Part shown: positions 34,742 through 42,301 of the stretch, one piece after another | Numbering within the stretch: position 1 is the first letter of the stretch | Layout: the number at the start of each line of letters is the position of its first letter | NCBI RefSeq assembly: GCF_035994945.1 | Contig: NZ_CP108677.1 | Span: 3,100,001-3,164,000 of the forward strand | DNA: 64,000 nucleotides | Reading direction: 5' to 3' | Source of the DNA: Streptomyces sp. NBC_01216 | Lineage (GTDB): Bacteria > Actinomycetota > Actinomycetes > Streptomycetales > Streptomycetaceae | Notes under the pieces: model-generated | Database searches by the model: none | What the model was told of the DNA's origin: nothing | Seen by the model: the letters and a program-made list of their open reading frames with translations, nothing else | Position numbers and translations under genes: made by a program

Positions 34742-35407
34742 TCAGTCCTCCACCCGCACCCCCAGCCGGGCCGCGAACACCGGCGCCAGATCCAGCAACT
34801 GCGCCGTACTGATCACCGCGCCCGACAGCGACTCCACCCCGCGCGCGATCTCCAGCCGCTGTACCGTCCGCAGATCCACGTCCTTGAGCCGCACCCCGCC
34901 GAAATCCACTCCCGTCAGCGCGCAGTCGCGAAACTCCACCCGCTCCAGGGACGCACCGCCGAAATCGGGTTCGCTCAGCACACAGCCCTCGAACACGACG
35001 TCCCTCAGCTTCGCCGCCCGCAGGTTGAGATAGTCGACCTTCCCTCCGCGCACCACCACCCGCTCCAGCACCGCGCCGTGCAACTGCGCCCCGCCGAGCC
35101 GCGCGTCGACGATCTCCACGTCCCGCAGCGACGCCCCCACCAGCTCCGTGCCCACTCCGCGGATCCCGCTCAGCACCGAGTCCAGCACCCGCGCCCCGGT
35201 CAGCAGCGTCCGGTCCACCCCACAGTCCCGCACCGCGCAGTCCAGGAACCGCGCCCCCCGCCCGTCCTGATCCGACAGGTCCAGCCCGTCGAACTCCAGC
35301 CCGTCGTAGTCCCCGTCCGGCTCCAGACCGCCCTCGTACGCCGCGAGCGGCGGCAGCCGGACATCCGGCCGCCGTACGGCCGCCACCCGCTTCTTCTTCG
35401 CCACCAT
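34742..35407 (-). CDS. pentapeptide-repeat protein
   Basis: A 221-residue protein built from A(D/N)LXX-type pentapeptides over residues about 45-190 (LEFDGLDLSDQDGRGARFLD, LTGARVLDSVLSGIRG, LVGASLRDVEIVDARLGGAQ, LNLRAAKLRDVVFEGC). These fold as a square beta-helix; some mimic DNA and protect gyrase from drugs, but many have no known role. ATG 35407 (MVAKKKR) is preferred to the longer frame. The basic start and helical C-terminus (AQLLDLAPVFAARLGV) are usual for streptomycete members. Confidence 0.85.
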   Translation of the reverse strand: MVAKKKRVAAVRRPDVRLPPLAAYEGGLEPDGDYDGLEFDGLDLSDQDGRGARFLDCAVRDCGVDRTLLTGARVLDSVLSGIRGVGTELVGASLRDVEIVDARLGGAQLHGAVLERVVVRGGKVDYLNLRAAKLRDVVFEGCVLSEPDFGGASLERVEFRDCALTGVDFGGVRLKDVDLRTVQRLEIARGVESLSGAVISTAQLLDLAPVFAARLGVRVED

Positions 35408-35612
35408 GGGTCCATGGTGCGCCGCCCCACCGACATCGGCCCTGGCACCCGCATCCGGTGGTCGTGAGCCCACGCCGGCCGATCAAGCACCCCTCGGCCT
35501 CCACCCGCCGTCCGCCTCCCCCGTGGCAAAGGGCCGGGGCCGCCACGCCCGCTCCGAGACACCCGAAGGGCTCCGAGGCGGGCGTCGCGGGACGCGGCGC
35601 GACCGTCTGCTC

Positions 35613-36089
35613 CTACCCGCCCGTCCCCAGCGCGTGGAGGGCGTCGTCGGTCAACCGGTAGACCTCCCACTCGTCCTGCGGCCCCGCGCCCAGCGACTCG
35701 TAGAAGTCGATCGCCGGAGTGTTCCACCGCAGGACCGACCACTCCAGCCGCTCGTAGCCGCGCTCCACACAGGTGCGGGCCAGCTCCCGCAGCAGGGCCT
35801 TGCCGTGTCCGCCGCCGCGCGCCCCGGGGCGTACGTACAGGTCCTCCAGATGGATCCCGTGCACCCCGCGCCAGGTCGAGAAACTGACGAACCAGAGACT
35901 GAACCCCGCCACCTCCCCCTCGTCCGTCTCCGCGATGTGCGCGAACGCCGCCGGGCGCTCACCGAAGAGGGCCTCCCGGAGCTGCTCCGCCGTCGCCCGC
36001 ACCTCGCGCAGGGCCTTCTCGTAGTCGGCGAGCTCGCGGACCATCTCGTGGATGACAGGGACGTCGGCGGGTGTGGCGGTGCGAATCAT
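35613..36089 (-). CDS. GNAT N-acetyltransferase, diamine-acetyltransferase type
   Basis: A 158-residue acetyltransferase. It starts MIRTATPADVPVIHEMVREL; ATG 36089 replaces a longer start that adds only five residues. The core is LEDLYVRPGARGGGHGKALL (acetyl-CoA loop) followed by YERLEWSVLRWNTPAIDFYE, the pattern of spermidine/diamine acetyltransferases (SAT family). Likely substrates are polyamines or thialysine, by family. It is divergent from the FAD oxidoreductase gene at 36280; the two could share a polyamine or amine theme. Confidence 0.85.
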   Translation of the reverse strand: MIRTATPADVPVIHEMVRELADYEKALREVRATAEQLREALFGERPAAFAHIAETDEGEVAGFSLWFVSFSTWRGVHGIHLEDLYVRPGARGGGHGKALLRELARTCVERGYERLEWSVLRWNTPAIDFYESLGAGPQDEWEVYRLTDDALHALGTGG

Positions 36090-36279
36090 GCACCCACCCT
36101 GCACCGGGTCGCGCCGGCCGGGCGAGGAGCGTCCAGGCGGTGGACGCCCCGCCCGCCCCCGCCCGCTCCCGCCCGCCCCCGCCCCGCGGAACGACGAAAT
36201 CCGCAGGCCCGGGACACGCCCTCATCAAGTAACCTCCCGCCCACGCGCCCCCGGCGGGCCCACAGGGACAGAGGACACC

Positions 36280-37671
36280 ATGAGCAGCACGGTCAACGGC
36301 GGCATCTCGTTCTGGTACGCGCAGGAGGGCACCCCCGCCCCCCGCGAACCGCTGCCCGGGGACACCACCGCGGACGTGTGCATCGTGGGCGGCGGCTACA
36401 CCGGACTGTGGACGGCGTACTACCTCAAGAAGGCTGTCCCCTTCCTCGACATCACGGTCCTCGAGGCCCGCTTCTGCGGCTACGGTGCCTCCGGACGCAA
36501 CGGCGGCTGGCTCTACAACGGCATCGCGGGCCGGGACCGCTACGCCGAACTCCACGGCCACGAGGCCGCCGTCCGCCTCCAGAAGGCCATGAACGCCACG
36601 GTCGGCGAAGTCGTCGACGTCTGCCGGGACGAGAACATCGACGCCGACATCCACCGCGGCGGGGTCCTCGAAATAGCCCACTCCCCGGCCCAGTTGACCC
36701 GCCTCAAGAACTTCCACGCCGCGGAGCTGGCGTTCGGCGAGACGGACCGCGAACTCTACGGCGCCCGGGAGACCGCCGCGCGCGTCCGCGTCACCGGCGC
36801 CGTCGGCTCCGGCTGGACCCCACACGGCGCGCGCCTCCACCCCGTCAAGCTCGTCACGGGCCTCGCCTCGGCCGTCGAGGCCCTCGGCGTCACCGTCCAC
36901 GAGTCCACCCCCGTCACCGAGATCAGACCCAAGCACGCCGTCACCCCGTACGGCACCGTCCGCGCCCCCTACGTCCTGCGCTGCACCGAGGGGTTCACGG
37001 CGTCCCTCGCCGGACAGCGCCGCACCTGGCTCCCCATGAACTCCTCGATGATCGCCACCGAGCCGCTCTCCGACGCCCAATGGGAGTCCATCGGCTGGAA
37101 CGGCTTCGAGACGCTGGGCGACATGGCCCACGCCTACATGTACGCCCAGCGCACCGCCGACGGCCGCATCGCCCTCGGCGGCCGGGGCGTCCCCTACCGC
37201 TACGGCTCCCGGACCGACAACGACGGACGCACCAGCCCGGCGACCGTGGCGGCGCTGCGCGAGATCCTGATCCGCTTCTTCCCCGGCCTTGCGGGGGTCG
37301 GCATCGCCCACGCCTGGTCCGGCGTCCTCGGTGTTCCCCGGGACTGGTGCGCCGGCGTCACCCTCGACCGCTCCACGGGGCTCGGCTGGGCCGGCGGCTA
37401 CGTCGGCTCCGGCGTCGCCACCGCGAACCTCGCGGCCCGCACCCTGCGGGACCTGATCCAGCAGGACTCGGGCCAGTCGGGCCCCACCGACCTGACCACG
37501 CTGCCCTGGGTCGGCCACAAGGTCCGCACGTGGGAACCGGAACCGCTGCGCTGGCTCGGGGTCCGGACGATGTACGCGGCCTACCGTGCGGCGGACCGCC
37601 GCGAGTCGACGGCGCACTCGGCCGCTACGGACCGCATCGCCGCCGTGGCGGACCGCCTCTCGGGCCGCTGA
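36280..37671 (+). CDS. DadA-type FAD-dependent amine/amino-acid oxidoreductase
   Basis: A 463-residue flavoprotein of the glycine/D-amino-acid oxidase family. FAD-binding motif DVCIVGGGYTGLWTAYYLKK (GxGxxG, residues 37-42), then EARFCGYGASGRNGGW, and the C-terminal LGWAGGYVGSGVATANLAAR. Similar enzymes oxidise polyamines, sarcosine-like amines or D-amino acids. ATG 36280 follows acagagga. A 14-bp hairpin 37 bp after the stop separates it from attL of the integrated element. Confidence 0.85.
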   Translation: MSSTVNGGISFWYAQEGTPAPREPLPGDTTADVCIVGGGYTGLWTAYYLKKAVPFLDITVLEARFCGYGASGRNGGWLYNGIAGRDRYAELHGHEAAVRLQKAMNATVGEVVDVCRDENIDADIHRGGVLEIAHSPAQLTRLKNFHAAELAFGETDRELYGARETAARVRVTGAVGSGWTPHGARLHPVKLVTGLASAVEALGVTVHESTPVTEIRPKHAVTPYGTVRAPYVLRCTEGFTASLAGQRRTWLPMNSSMIATEPLSDAQWESIGWNGFETLGDMAHAYMYAQRTADGRIALGGRGVPYRYGSRTDNDGRTSPATVAALREILIRFFPGLAGVGIAHAWSGVLGVPRDWCAGVTLDRSTGLGWAGGYVGSGVATANLAARTLRDLIQQDSGQSGPTDLTTLPWVGHKVRTWEPEPLRWLGVRTMYAAYRAADRRESTAHSAATDRIAAVADRLSGR

Positions 37672-37707
37672 ATCGATTCCCCCGACCCACCGGGCCCCGC
37701 ACACGCG

Positions 37708-37738
37708 CGTGTCCCGGACCGCGACGGTCCGGGACACG
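37708..37738. terminator. bidirectional hairpin beside attL
   Basis: A perfect 14-bp stem CGTGTCCCGGACCG (37708-37721 / 37725-37738) with loop cga. It can end the oxidoreductase transcript; before integration it was also downstream of the minus-strand tRNA-Thr gene. Confidence 0.8.
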
Positions 37739-37747
37739 GGTTTCGCC

Positions 37748-37792
37748 TGAGCCCCCTGTCGGATTCGAACCGACGACCTACGCATTACAAGT
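37748..37792. repeat. attL, 45-bp core
   Basis: Identical to attR at 51761-51805. It copies the 3' half of tRNA-Thr from the anticodon loop to just past the acceptor end, without the 5' half, so it is not a complete tRNA gene. Confidence 0.93.
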
Positions 37793-37942
37793 TGTCGGAT
37801 CTTGATCCGAGGCTGTCCGTGCTCGTACACAACGCCAGCTCAGTGGCCACTACGAACCACAACGGAACAGTGCGGACCACTGCGGACGGTTTGTCAACCG
37901 AGACCCCGAGTGAGACCAGGGTCATCGCTCGAACGCCCGGAC
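37793..37942. other. attL inner flank
   Basis: Non-coding stretch inside the element's left end. It has a palindrome AGTGGCCACT and two close direct repeats (TGCGGAC in cagtgcggaccactgcggac, near 37870), which could be integrase arm sites. No gene is seen. Confidence 0.4.
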
Positions 37943-38335
37943 CTAGGCCCGCCCCTCGGTGCTCGGAACCGTGATGTGCAGCTGGTGAAGGCCAGAGAGG
38001 GCGGCGTGGAACGCGGCCGCGATCTCCCGCGCCTTCTCCTCGCCCTCGATCGCGCTCAGCGAGATGTAGTCAGGGCCGATGTTGGCCTGAGTGACTGTTC
38101 CCGCGAGTACCAAGGCTTCGACCGCAGACCGCAGAACCGCCAATGACTGCTCCGGGATGAGTGGCCCTCTGCTGGCGAAAGCGTCCAGCTCCACCTTCCA
38201 GCGTTGACCCTGACGAGCGATACACACAAAGATCGCATTGCTCGCTTTGGCGCTTTTGTAGGCCGCGTGGTGGGCTTCCGGCTCGGTGCAATCGGGGATG
38301 TGGGTTGCTTGGAGAGGCATTCCAGGCGTCGACAT
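37943..38335 (-). CDS. AICE hypothetical protein
   Basis: A 130-residue soluble protein of unknown function. It has a Cys in IPDCTEPEAHHAAYKSAK, a beta-rich middle (AIFVCIARQGQRWKVELDAF) and a helical end (GEEKAREIAAAFHAALSG). No family is recognised. The frame is open to a GTG at 38389; ATG 38335 (MSTPGMPLQATH) is preferred, although neither has a clear ribosome site. It lies 68 bp after the Nudix gene on the same strand and is probably co-transcribed with it. Confidence 0.6.
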   Translation of the reverse strand: MSTPGMPLQATHIPDCTEPEAHHAAYKSAKASNAIFVCIARQGQRWKVELDAFASRGPLIPEQSLAVLRSAVEALVLAGTVTQANIGPDYISLSAIEGEEKAREIAAAFHAALSGLHQLHITVPSTEGRA

Positions 38336-38403
38336 GGCCACATCGTTGCAGGAGCCCGCGCCGTTGATCAGGCGAACGCCCATGCCCACGGCGAGATGTC
38401 TGG

Positions 38404-38832
38404 TCAGGCAGACTCAAGCAGGCGGCGGCCGTCGTGCGAGCGGACGTGGGGGGCGCTCGCGACATCAAGGGCATCGAGCACGCGCACTGCGTAAACCTCC
38501 CCCATCGCCTTCTCGGCTTCCTCGGGAGTCAGCCACTCCACGGCGGTCGACTCACTCGACGTCTGCTCAACGCCGGCGACTGGCCGACACCGGAAGACGA
38601 GAGCCACCACACCCCGAGTCATGTTCTTGTAGACCCCCGTCAGTCGCTCGACTGAGACACGGATACCTGTCTCTTCGAGGACCTCGCGCGCCGCGCCATC
38701 CTCGGGGCGTTCATCCAGTTCGAGGACGCCTCCAGGCGGTTCCCAGGTGCCATTGTCTGCGCGCCGGATGACCAGGACGCGGCCGTCATCACGGACCACC
38801 ACCCCAGCAACCGAGACCGAGTGAAGCGGCAT
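38404..38832 (-). CDS. Nudix hydrolase, candidate Pif-like transfer-immunity factor
   Basis: A 142-residue protein with an intact Nudix box (G35 to I57: GGVLELDERPEDG followed by REVLEETGI), giving all Mg-binding glutamates. Nudix enzymes hydrolyse nucleoside diphosphates linked to another group. In the AICE pSAM2 the immunity factor Pif, which blocks redundant transfer into a host already carrying the element, has a Nudix motif and lies by the korSA repressor gene. The same neighbourhood here makes a Pif-like role the leading guess; a housekeeping Nudix role cannot be excluded. It is divergent from the GntR gene across a shared operator. Confidence 0.82.
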   Translation of the reverse strand: MPLHSVSVAGVVVRDDGRVLVIRRADNGTWEPPGGVLELDERPEDGAAREVLEETGIRVSVERLTGVYKNMTRGVVALVFRCRPVAGVEQTSSESTAVEWLTPEEAEKAMGEVYAVRVLDALDVASAPHVRSHDGRRLLESA

Positions 38833-38856
38833 AGACGCGCCCTCCGGGTAGCGTTG

Positions 38857-38871
38857 CTTATGTACAGGAGC
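38857..38871 (+). promoter_or_regulatory. candidate operator of the GntR (KorSA-like) repressor
   Basis: CTTATGTACAGGAGC, in the gap between the divergent Nudix and GntR genes, shares the 11-mer ATGTACAGGAG with the control region at 41139-41154. It contains a -10-like TATGTA. Confidence 0.6.
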
Positions 38872-38890
38872 CTAGGAGGAACAGTAGGAC

Positions 38891-39667
38891 ATGCCCACTC
38901 CTTCCCGAGACTCAGGAAAGCCGAAGTACCTACAGATCGCGGACGACCTGGTTCAGCAGATCAAGGAACAGATCCTCGCGCCGGGCGAGCAGGTACCCAG
39001 CGAGTCCGGACTGATGAAGAAGTACGCCACGTCTCAAGGAACTGTCCGCAAGGCGTTCGCTGAGCTGCGAGCCACCGGGCTTATCGAGACGCGGCACGGC
39101 AAGGGCTCGTTCGTGAAACGACGCCCGCCCGTCCGGCGAAAGTCGTCGGACCGTTTCCGTCGTTCGCACCGCACGGCGGGCAAAGCGGCCTACCTGGCAG
39201 AGGCAGAGCAGGCGGGCAGCATGCCCAGCGTCAGCGTCCTGTACGTAGGACCGACCGAGGCCCCAGACGAGATCGCGGAGCGGCTGTCGGTTCCGGTCGG
39301 CGCGAAGGTGCTGGCGCGGCGCCGCCTGTACTTCAGCGACGGCATCCCCACGGAGGAAGCCACGTCCTACCTCCCGTGGGACATCGCGAAGGACATCCCC
39401 GAGCTATTCGAGGAGAACCCCGGCGGCGGCGGGATCTACGCCCGACTTGAGGAGCACGGGCACACCCTGAAGGAGCTGTCAGAGACGGTCCGGGTCCGCC
39501 TCGCAACCAAGCAAGAGATCGGTGCACTGAGCCTGAGCCCCGGTTCGCCCATCATTCATCTGACGCGGAACGCGGAATCTGAAGGTGGCCGAATCATTGA
39601 GGTCTGCGACACCTTCATGGCGGCTGACCAGTTCGTTTTGGAGTACCGCATCCCTGCGGGTGACTGA
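38891..39667 (+). CDS. GntR-family repressor with UTRA domain (KorSA-like)
   Basis: A 258-residue regulator. Residues 10-75 are a GntR winged helix (GEQVPSESGLMKKYATSQGT, then VRKAFAELRATGLIETRHGK). Residues 105-255 are a UTRA effector domain (VGAKVLARRRLYFSDGIPTE; YRIPAGD end). In pSAM2 the GntR protein KorSA represses the activator of replication and transfer, keeping the element integrated. This protein occupies the same relative place and likely binds the ATGTACAGGAG motif before itself and before the transfer genes. ATG 38891 follows aggagg. Its original terminator is now cut off by an IS insertion. Confidence 0.85.
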   Translation: MPTPSRDSGKPKYLQIADDLVQQIKEQILAPGEQVPSESGLMKKYATSQGTVRKAFAELRATGLIETRHGKGSFVKRRPPVRRKSSDRFRRSHRTAGKAAYLAEAEQAGSMPSVSVLYVGPTEAPDEIAERLSVPVGAKVLARRRLYFSDGIPTEEATSYLPWDIAKDIPELFEENPGGGGIYARLEEHGHTLKELSETVRVRLATKQEIGALSLSPGSPIIHLTRNAESEGGRIIEVCDTFMAADQFVLEYRIPAGD

Positions 39668-39683
39668 AACACACAGCCCCTAG

Positions 39684-41098
39684 TACTCCAGCTGTAGATC
39701 GCGATCTTGATGGTCGGGGCTGGTCCGGGAACGGGTGCGGCCACCGGTGATCATCGGTGTGTGAAGACAGAAGATCAGACGGTGGCCGCAGGCCACAGCA
39801 TAGATCCCGCCCGCTGGCAGGAAGCGTTCGAGGTCCTGATGGGCCGTATCGCGGGACGGTTCGTCCGGGTGGAACCCCGGCGCCGGGCACGGGCGTTCGT
39901 GCTCGGGCTGTTGTCGGACCTGCCGCGCAAGAACTGCTGGACGCTCGCCGAGCATGCCGGGGACGCGACCCCGTACGGTCTGCAGCACCTGCTGTCGAGG
40001 GCCAAGTGGGATGCCGACGCGGTACGCGACGACGTCCGCGGCTTCGTCGTCGAGCACCTGCGCCACGAGGACGCGGTGCTGGTCGTGGATGAGACCGGCG
40101 ACCTGAAGAAGGGCACGCACACGGTGGGCGTGCAGCGCCAGTACACCGGCACCGCCGGACGCATCGAGAACAGTCAAGTCGCTGTCTACCTTGCCTACTC
40201 CACCCCGCTCGGGCACGCGGCGATCGACCGGGAGCTGTACGTCCCACGTTCCTGGGCCGAGGACACGGCCCGCTGCCGGGCCGCCGGGATCCCCGACGCC
40301 GTCGGCTTCACCACGAAACCTGCTCTCGCCGCCCGGATGATCGGCCGCGCACTGGACGCCGGCGTCTCCGCATCCTGGGTGGCCGGCGATGAGGTCTACG
40401 GAGGCAACCCGCACCTGCGAACCGAGCTGGAGAGGCGCGAGATCGGCTACGTACTCGCCATCGCCCGCGACCACCAGATCACCACCCACGCGGGCAAACT
40501 CCGCGCCGACGCCCTGGTCAAGAAGCTGCCGAAGCGGGCCTGGCAGAAACTGTCCGCCGGCGCCGGAGCCAAAGGGCACCGCTTCTACGACTGGGCCCTG
40601 GCCGACATCGCCGACGACCGGCCCGGCAACCATCAGCTACTCGTCCGCCGCAACCGGCGCACCGGCGAACTCGCCTTCTACCGCTGCTACTCAGCGACCC
40701 AGGTTCCGCTGTCCACCCTGGTGCAGGTCGCCGGACGCAGATGGACGGTCGAGGAGACCTTCCAGTCCGGCAAAGGCCTGGCCGGACTGGACGAACACCA
40801 GGTCAGACGCTGGACGTCCTGGCACCGCTGGGTCACCCTCGCGATGCTCGCCCACGCCTTCCTCACCGTCGTCCGCGCCGAGGAACACGCCCGCCACCCC
40901 GGGCCGGACAGGCTGATACCGCTCACCTGCAACGAGATCCAGCGCCTGTTCAACGCGCTCGTCGTCCCGCTCGTCCACGGTGCGGCTCACTGGCTCGACT
41001 GGTCCCACTGGCGACGCCGCCACCAGGCCCGATCCCAGGCCAGCCACTATCAGCGACAAGCCGTTCAGGAATGAAGATCGCGATCTACAGCTGGAGTA
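39684..41098 (+). mobile_element. IS701-family insertion sequence, 1415 bp
   Basis: The ends are perfect 25-bp inverted repeats (beginning TACTCCAGCTGTAGATCGCG; left 39684-39708, right 41074-41098). One full-length transposase gene fills the body. Intact ends, an intact gene and a clean target duplication indicate a recent insertion, between the repressor gene and its terminator in the AICE. Confidence 0.93.
39710..41074 (+). CDS. IS701-family transposase
   Basis: A 454-residue DDE transposase. The first Asp lies in DAVLVVDETGDLKKGTH (D127), followed by the family signature VGVQRQYTGTAGRIENSQVA; the second Asp is in SWVAGDEVYGG and the Glu in WTVEETFQSGKGLAGLDEHQ. ATG 39710 lies just inside the left end; GTG 39761 (MKTEDQTVAAG) is an alternative start. 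The TGA stop ends on the first base of the right inverted repeat. The gene appears complete. Confidence 0.92.
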   Translation: MVGAGPGTGAATGDHRCVKTEDQTVAAGHSIDPARWQEAFEVLMGRIAGRFVRVEPRRRARAFVLGLLSDLPRKNCWTLAEHAGDATPYGLQHLLSRAKWDADAVRDDVRGFVVEHLRHEDAVLVVDETGDLKKGTHTVGVQRQYTGTAGRIENSQVAVYLAYSTPLGHAAIDRELYVPRSWAEDTARCRAAGIPDAVGFTTKPALAARMIGRALDAGVSASWVAGDEVYGGNPHLRTELERREIGYVLAIARDHQITTHAGKLRADALVKKLPKRAWQKLSAGAGAKGHRFYDWALADIADDRPGNHQLLVRRNRRTGELAFYRCYSATQVPLSTLVQVAGRRWTVEETFQSGKGLAGLDEHQVRRWTSWHRWVTLAMLAHAFLTVVRAEEHARHPGPDRLIPLTCNEIQRLFNALVVPLVHGAAHWLDWSHWRRRHQARSQASHYQRQAVQE

Positions 41099-41105
41099 CT
41101 AGCCC

Positions 41106-41138
41106 CAACCCGCCGCAGCAAGTTCGCGCGGCGGGTTG
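41106..41138 (+). terminator. hairpin downstream of the IS, probably the displaced terminator of the GntR gene
   Basis: CAACCCGCCGC (41106-41116) pairs with GCGGCGGGTTG (41128-41138). Removing the IS would place it about 25 bp after the GntR stop at 39667. Confidence 0.6.
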
Positions 41139-41190
41139 ACTCATGTACAGGAGTTAGGCACTCTCATACCTGTCACTCCTACACATGAGT
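41139..41190. promoter_or_regulatory. paired operators of the AICE main operon
   Basis: ACTCATGTACAGGAGT (41139-41154) and the oppositely oriented ACTCCTACACATGAGT (41175-41190) differ at two of 16 positions when one is reversed. The first overlaps a -35-like TTGACT (41136-41141) and shares ATGTACAGGAG with the GntR-gene control region. Confidence 0.65.
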
Positions 41191-41525
41191 ACATAAGTGC
41201 AGGTGCCGAGAACGCACACCTGCTTGACCTGCACGAATGGGCGCCGATCCTTCGGGTTCGGCGTCAAGGGGCCCGGGATAGATCGGGCCGAGGCGACCGG
41301 CGCCTGGTCAGTCCGGATGGTTTAGACCGCAAGGTCACGTCTCCATACGCCTACAACGCGGGACATGCAGCGCTACCTGATACGGGCGCTGCACCCGCGA
41401 AGGAGACATTCCACCAACTCAACTCCGCAGTGCACGCTGCGGCCGGTTGCCTCCCCCGCCCGTCCGGTCCGCTTCACGCGGTGCCGTACGGGCGGGGCTG
41501 AGGGGAGCCGGATGGTTCCAACGGC
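41191..41525 (+). other. long leader of the AICE operon, no gene seen
   Basis: About 335 bases between the operators and a strong hairpin. An open frame (41136-41501) exists but lacks a ribosome site and protein-like sequence. It includes a short inverted repeat, GCAGGTG/CACCTGC, near 41200. A small RNA or long 5' leader is possible. Confidence 0.4.
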
Positions 41526-41557
41526 GAGACCCCCGGGGGTGCCACCCCGGGGGTCTC
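41526..41557 (+). terminator. hairpin before the first AICE operon gene
   Basis: GAGACCCCCGGGG (41526-41538) pairs exactly with 41545-41557, loop gtgcca, 34 bp before the ATG at 41592. It could act as an attenuator because it lies between promoter and first gene. Confidence 0.7.
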
Positions 41558-41591
41558 TGTGAGCCGTTCCTGTATGAGAGGAACTGACCCA

Positions 41592-41861
41592 ATGAAGAGC
41601 ATCGCAGCATTTCAGGCTGTTGTTACGGCCGCCCCGTTCGACGGTGAGCCGTCGGACGCCGAGCTGGACGCGATCGAGACGGAGATGCCCGCCATCCTGG
41701 CGGACGTCGCCCTGCTGGACGCGCAGATCATGACCATCGACCGCACCCCGACCGAGCTGGACGAGCGGCGTATCCGCCGGGCCCGCCGACGGGTCCTGGC
41801 GGCACGCCGGGAGCTGGCCAACCGGTCGGCCGTCGTGAGCCTGTCGGGGGGTGCGGCCTGA
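41592..41861 (+). CDS. DUF6284 family AICE protein
   Basis: An 89-residue acidic, helical protein (MKSIAAFQAVVTAAPFDGEP; SDAELDAIETEMPAILADVA; RRARRRVLAARRELANRS). The arrangement matches the small DUF6284 proteins that start transfer operons of streptomycete integrative elements. No enzymatic motif or membrane helix. ATG 41592 has gagagg ten bases upstream. Its stop overlaps the next start (TGATG), coupling translation. The function is unknown; a role in maintenance or transfer is inferred from position only. Confidence 0.72.
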   Translation: MKSIAAFQAVVTAAPFDGEPSDAELDAIETEMPAILADVALLDAQIMTIDRTPTELDERRIRRARRRVLAARRELANRSAVVSLSGGAA

Positions 41862-42301
41862 TGGACGGTCGCTTCGATCTCACCGCGTACGACCGCAGCC
41901 GGATCCTCGCCGCCCGGCAGGTCCTGGCGGACGCGCAGTCCGTGAGTCTGCTGGATGGGTCCGCCATGGCCCGGATGATCGGCCGCCTTGAGGTGACCGT
42001 GGAACAGCTCGTCGAGATGGTCGACGGCCCGCCCGCCGGCACTCCGGTGCGGTGCCCGGCCGCGCACCCGGAGGACGCAACGCCGTGCGGGGGCCCGGTC
42101 GTCGTGACCGTCATCGACGCGCAGAACGCGGGCGCCGACGGGTGCGAGCACCACGCCGCCCGCATGCTGGCCTCGATCAGCGGCGCTCACCCGGTCGCCA
42201 AGCCCGACGCCCCCGCCGGGGTGGCCGCACGAGTCTTCCGCACCGCCCACCACACCCACCCCTTCCCGTGGCGGGGGAACCAGGCGGGGGGTGCGGCATG
42301 A
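41861..42301 (+). CDS. AICE hypothetical protein
   Basis: A 146-residue soluble protein: an N-terminal helical half (DLTAYDRSRILAARQVLADA; ARMIGRLEVTVEQLVEMVDG) and a C-terminal half with possible metal ligands (RCPAAHPEDATPCGGPVVVT; GADGCEHHAARML). The Cys/His spacing suggests a small zinc site. It is not assigned to a family. Start and stop overlap both neighbours (TGATG and ATGA), so it is tightly embedded in the operon. Confidence 0.65.
   Translation: MDGRFDLTAYDRSRILAARQVLADAQSVSLLDGSAMARMIGRLEVTVEQLVEMVDGPPAGTPVRCPAAHPEDATPCGGPVVVTVIDAQNAGADGCEHHAARMLASISGAHPVAKPDAPAGVAARVFRTAHHTHPFPWRGNQAGGAA

Larger units (their letters stand above)
39680..41102. repeat. 4-bp target duplication CTAG flanking the IS
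   Basis: CTAG at 39680-39683 and at 41099-41102 flank the element exactly, showing insertion by transposition with four bases duplicated. Confidence 0.85.

Noticed and set aside
37748..37792. Second tRNA gene at the left att site
   Set aside because: Only the 3' half of tRNA-Thr is present; the 5' half and D arm are missing.
35959..37830. Minus-strand open frame of 623 codons over the DadA-type gene
   Set aside because: Antisense of a clear FAD oxidoreductase; sequence is low-complexity Gly/Val/Asp/Arg with no domain.
41136..41501. Possible 121-residue gene between the IS and the AICE operon
   Set aside because: No ribosome site or family resemblance, and it begins inside the operator region; treated as leader.
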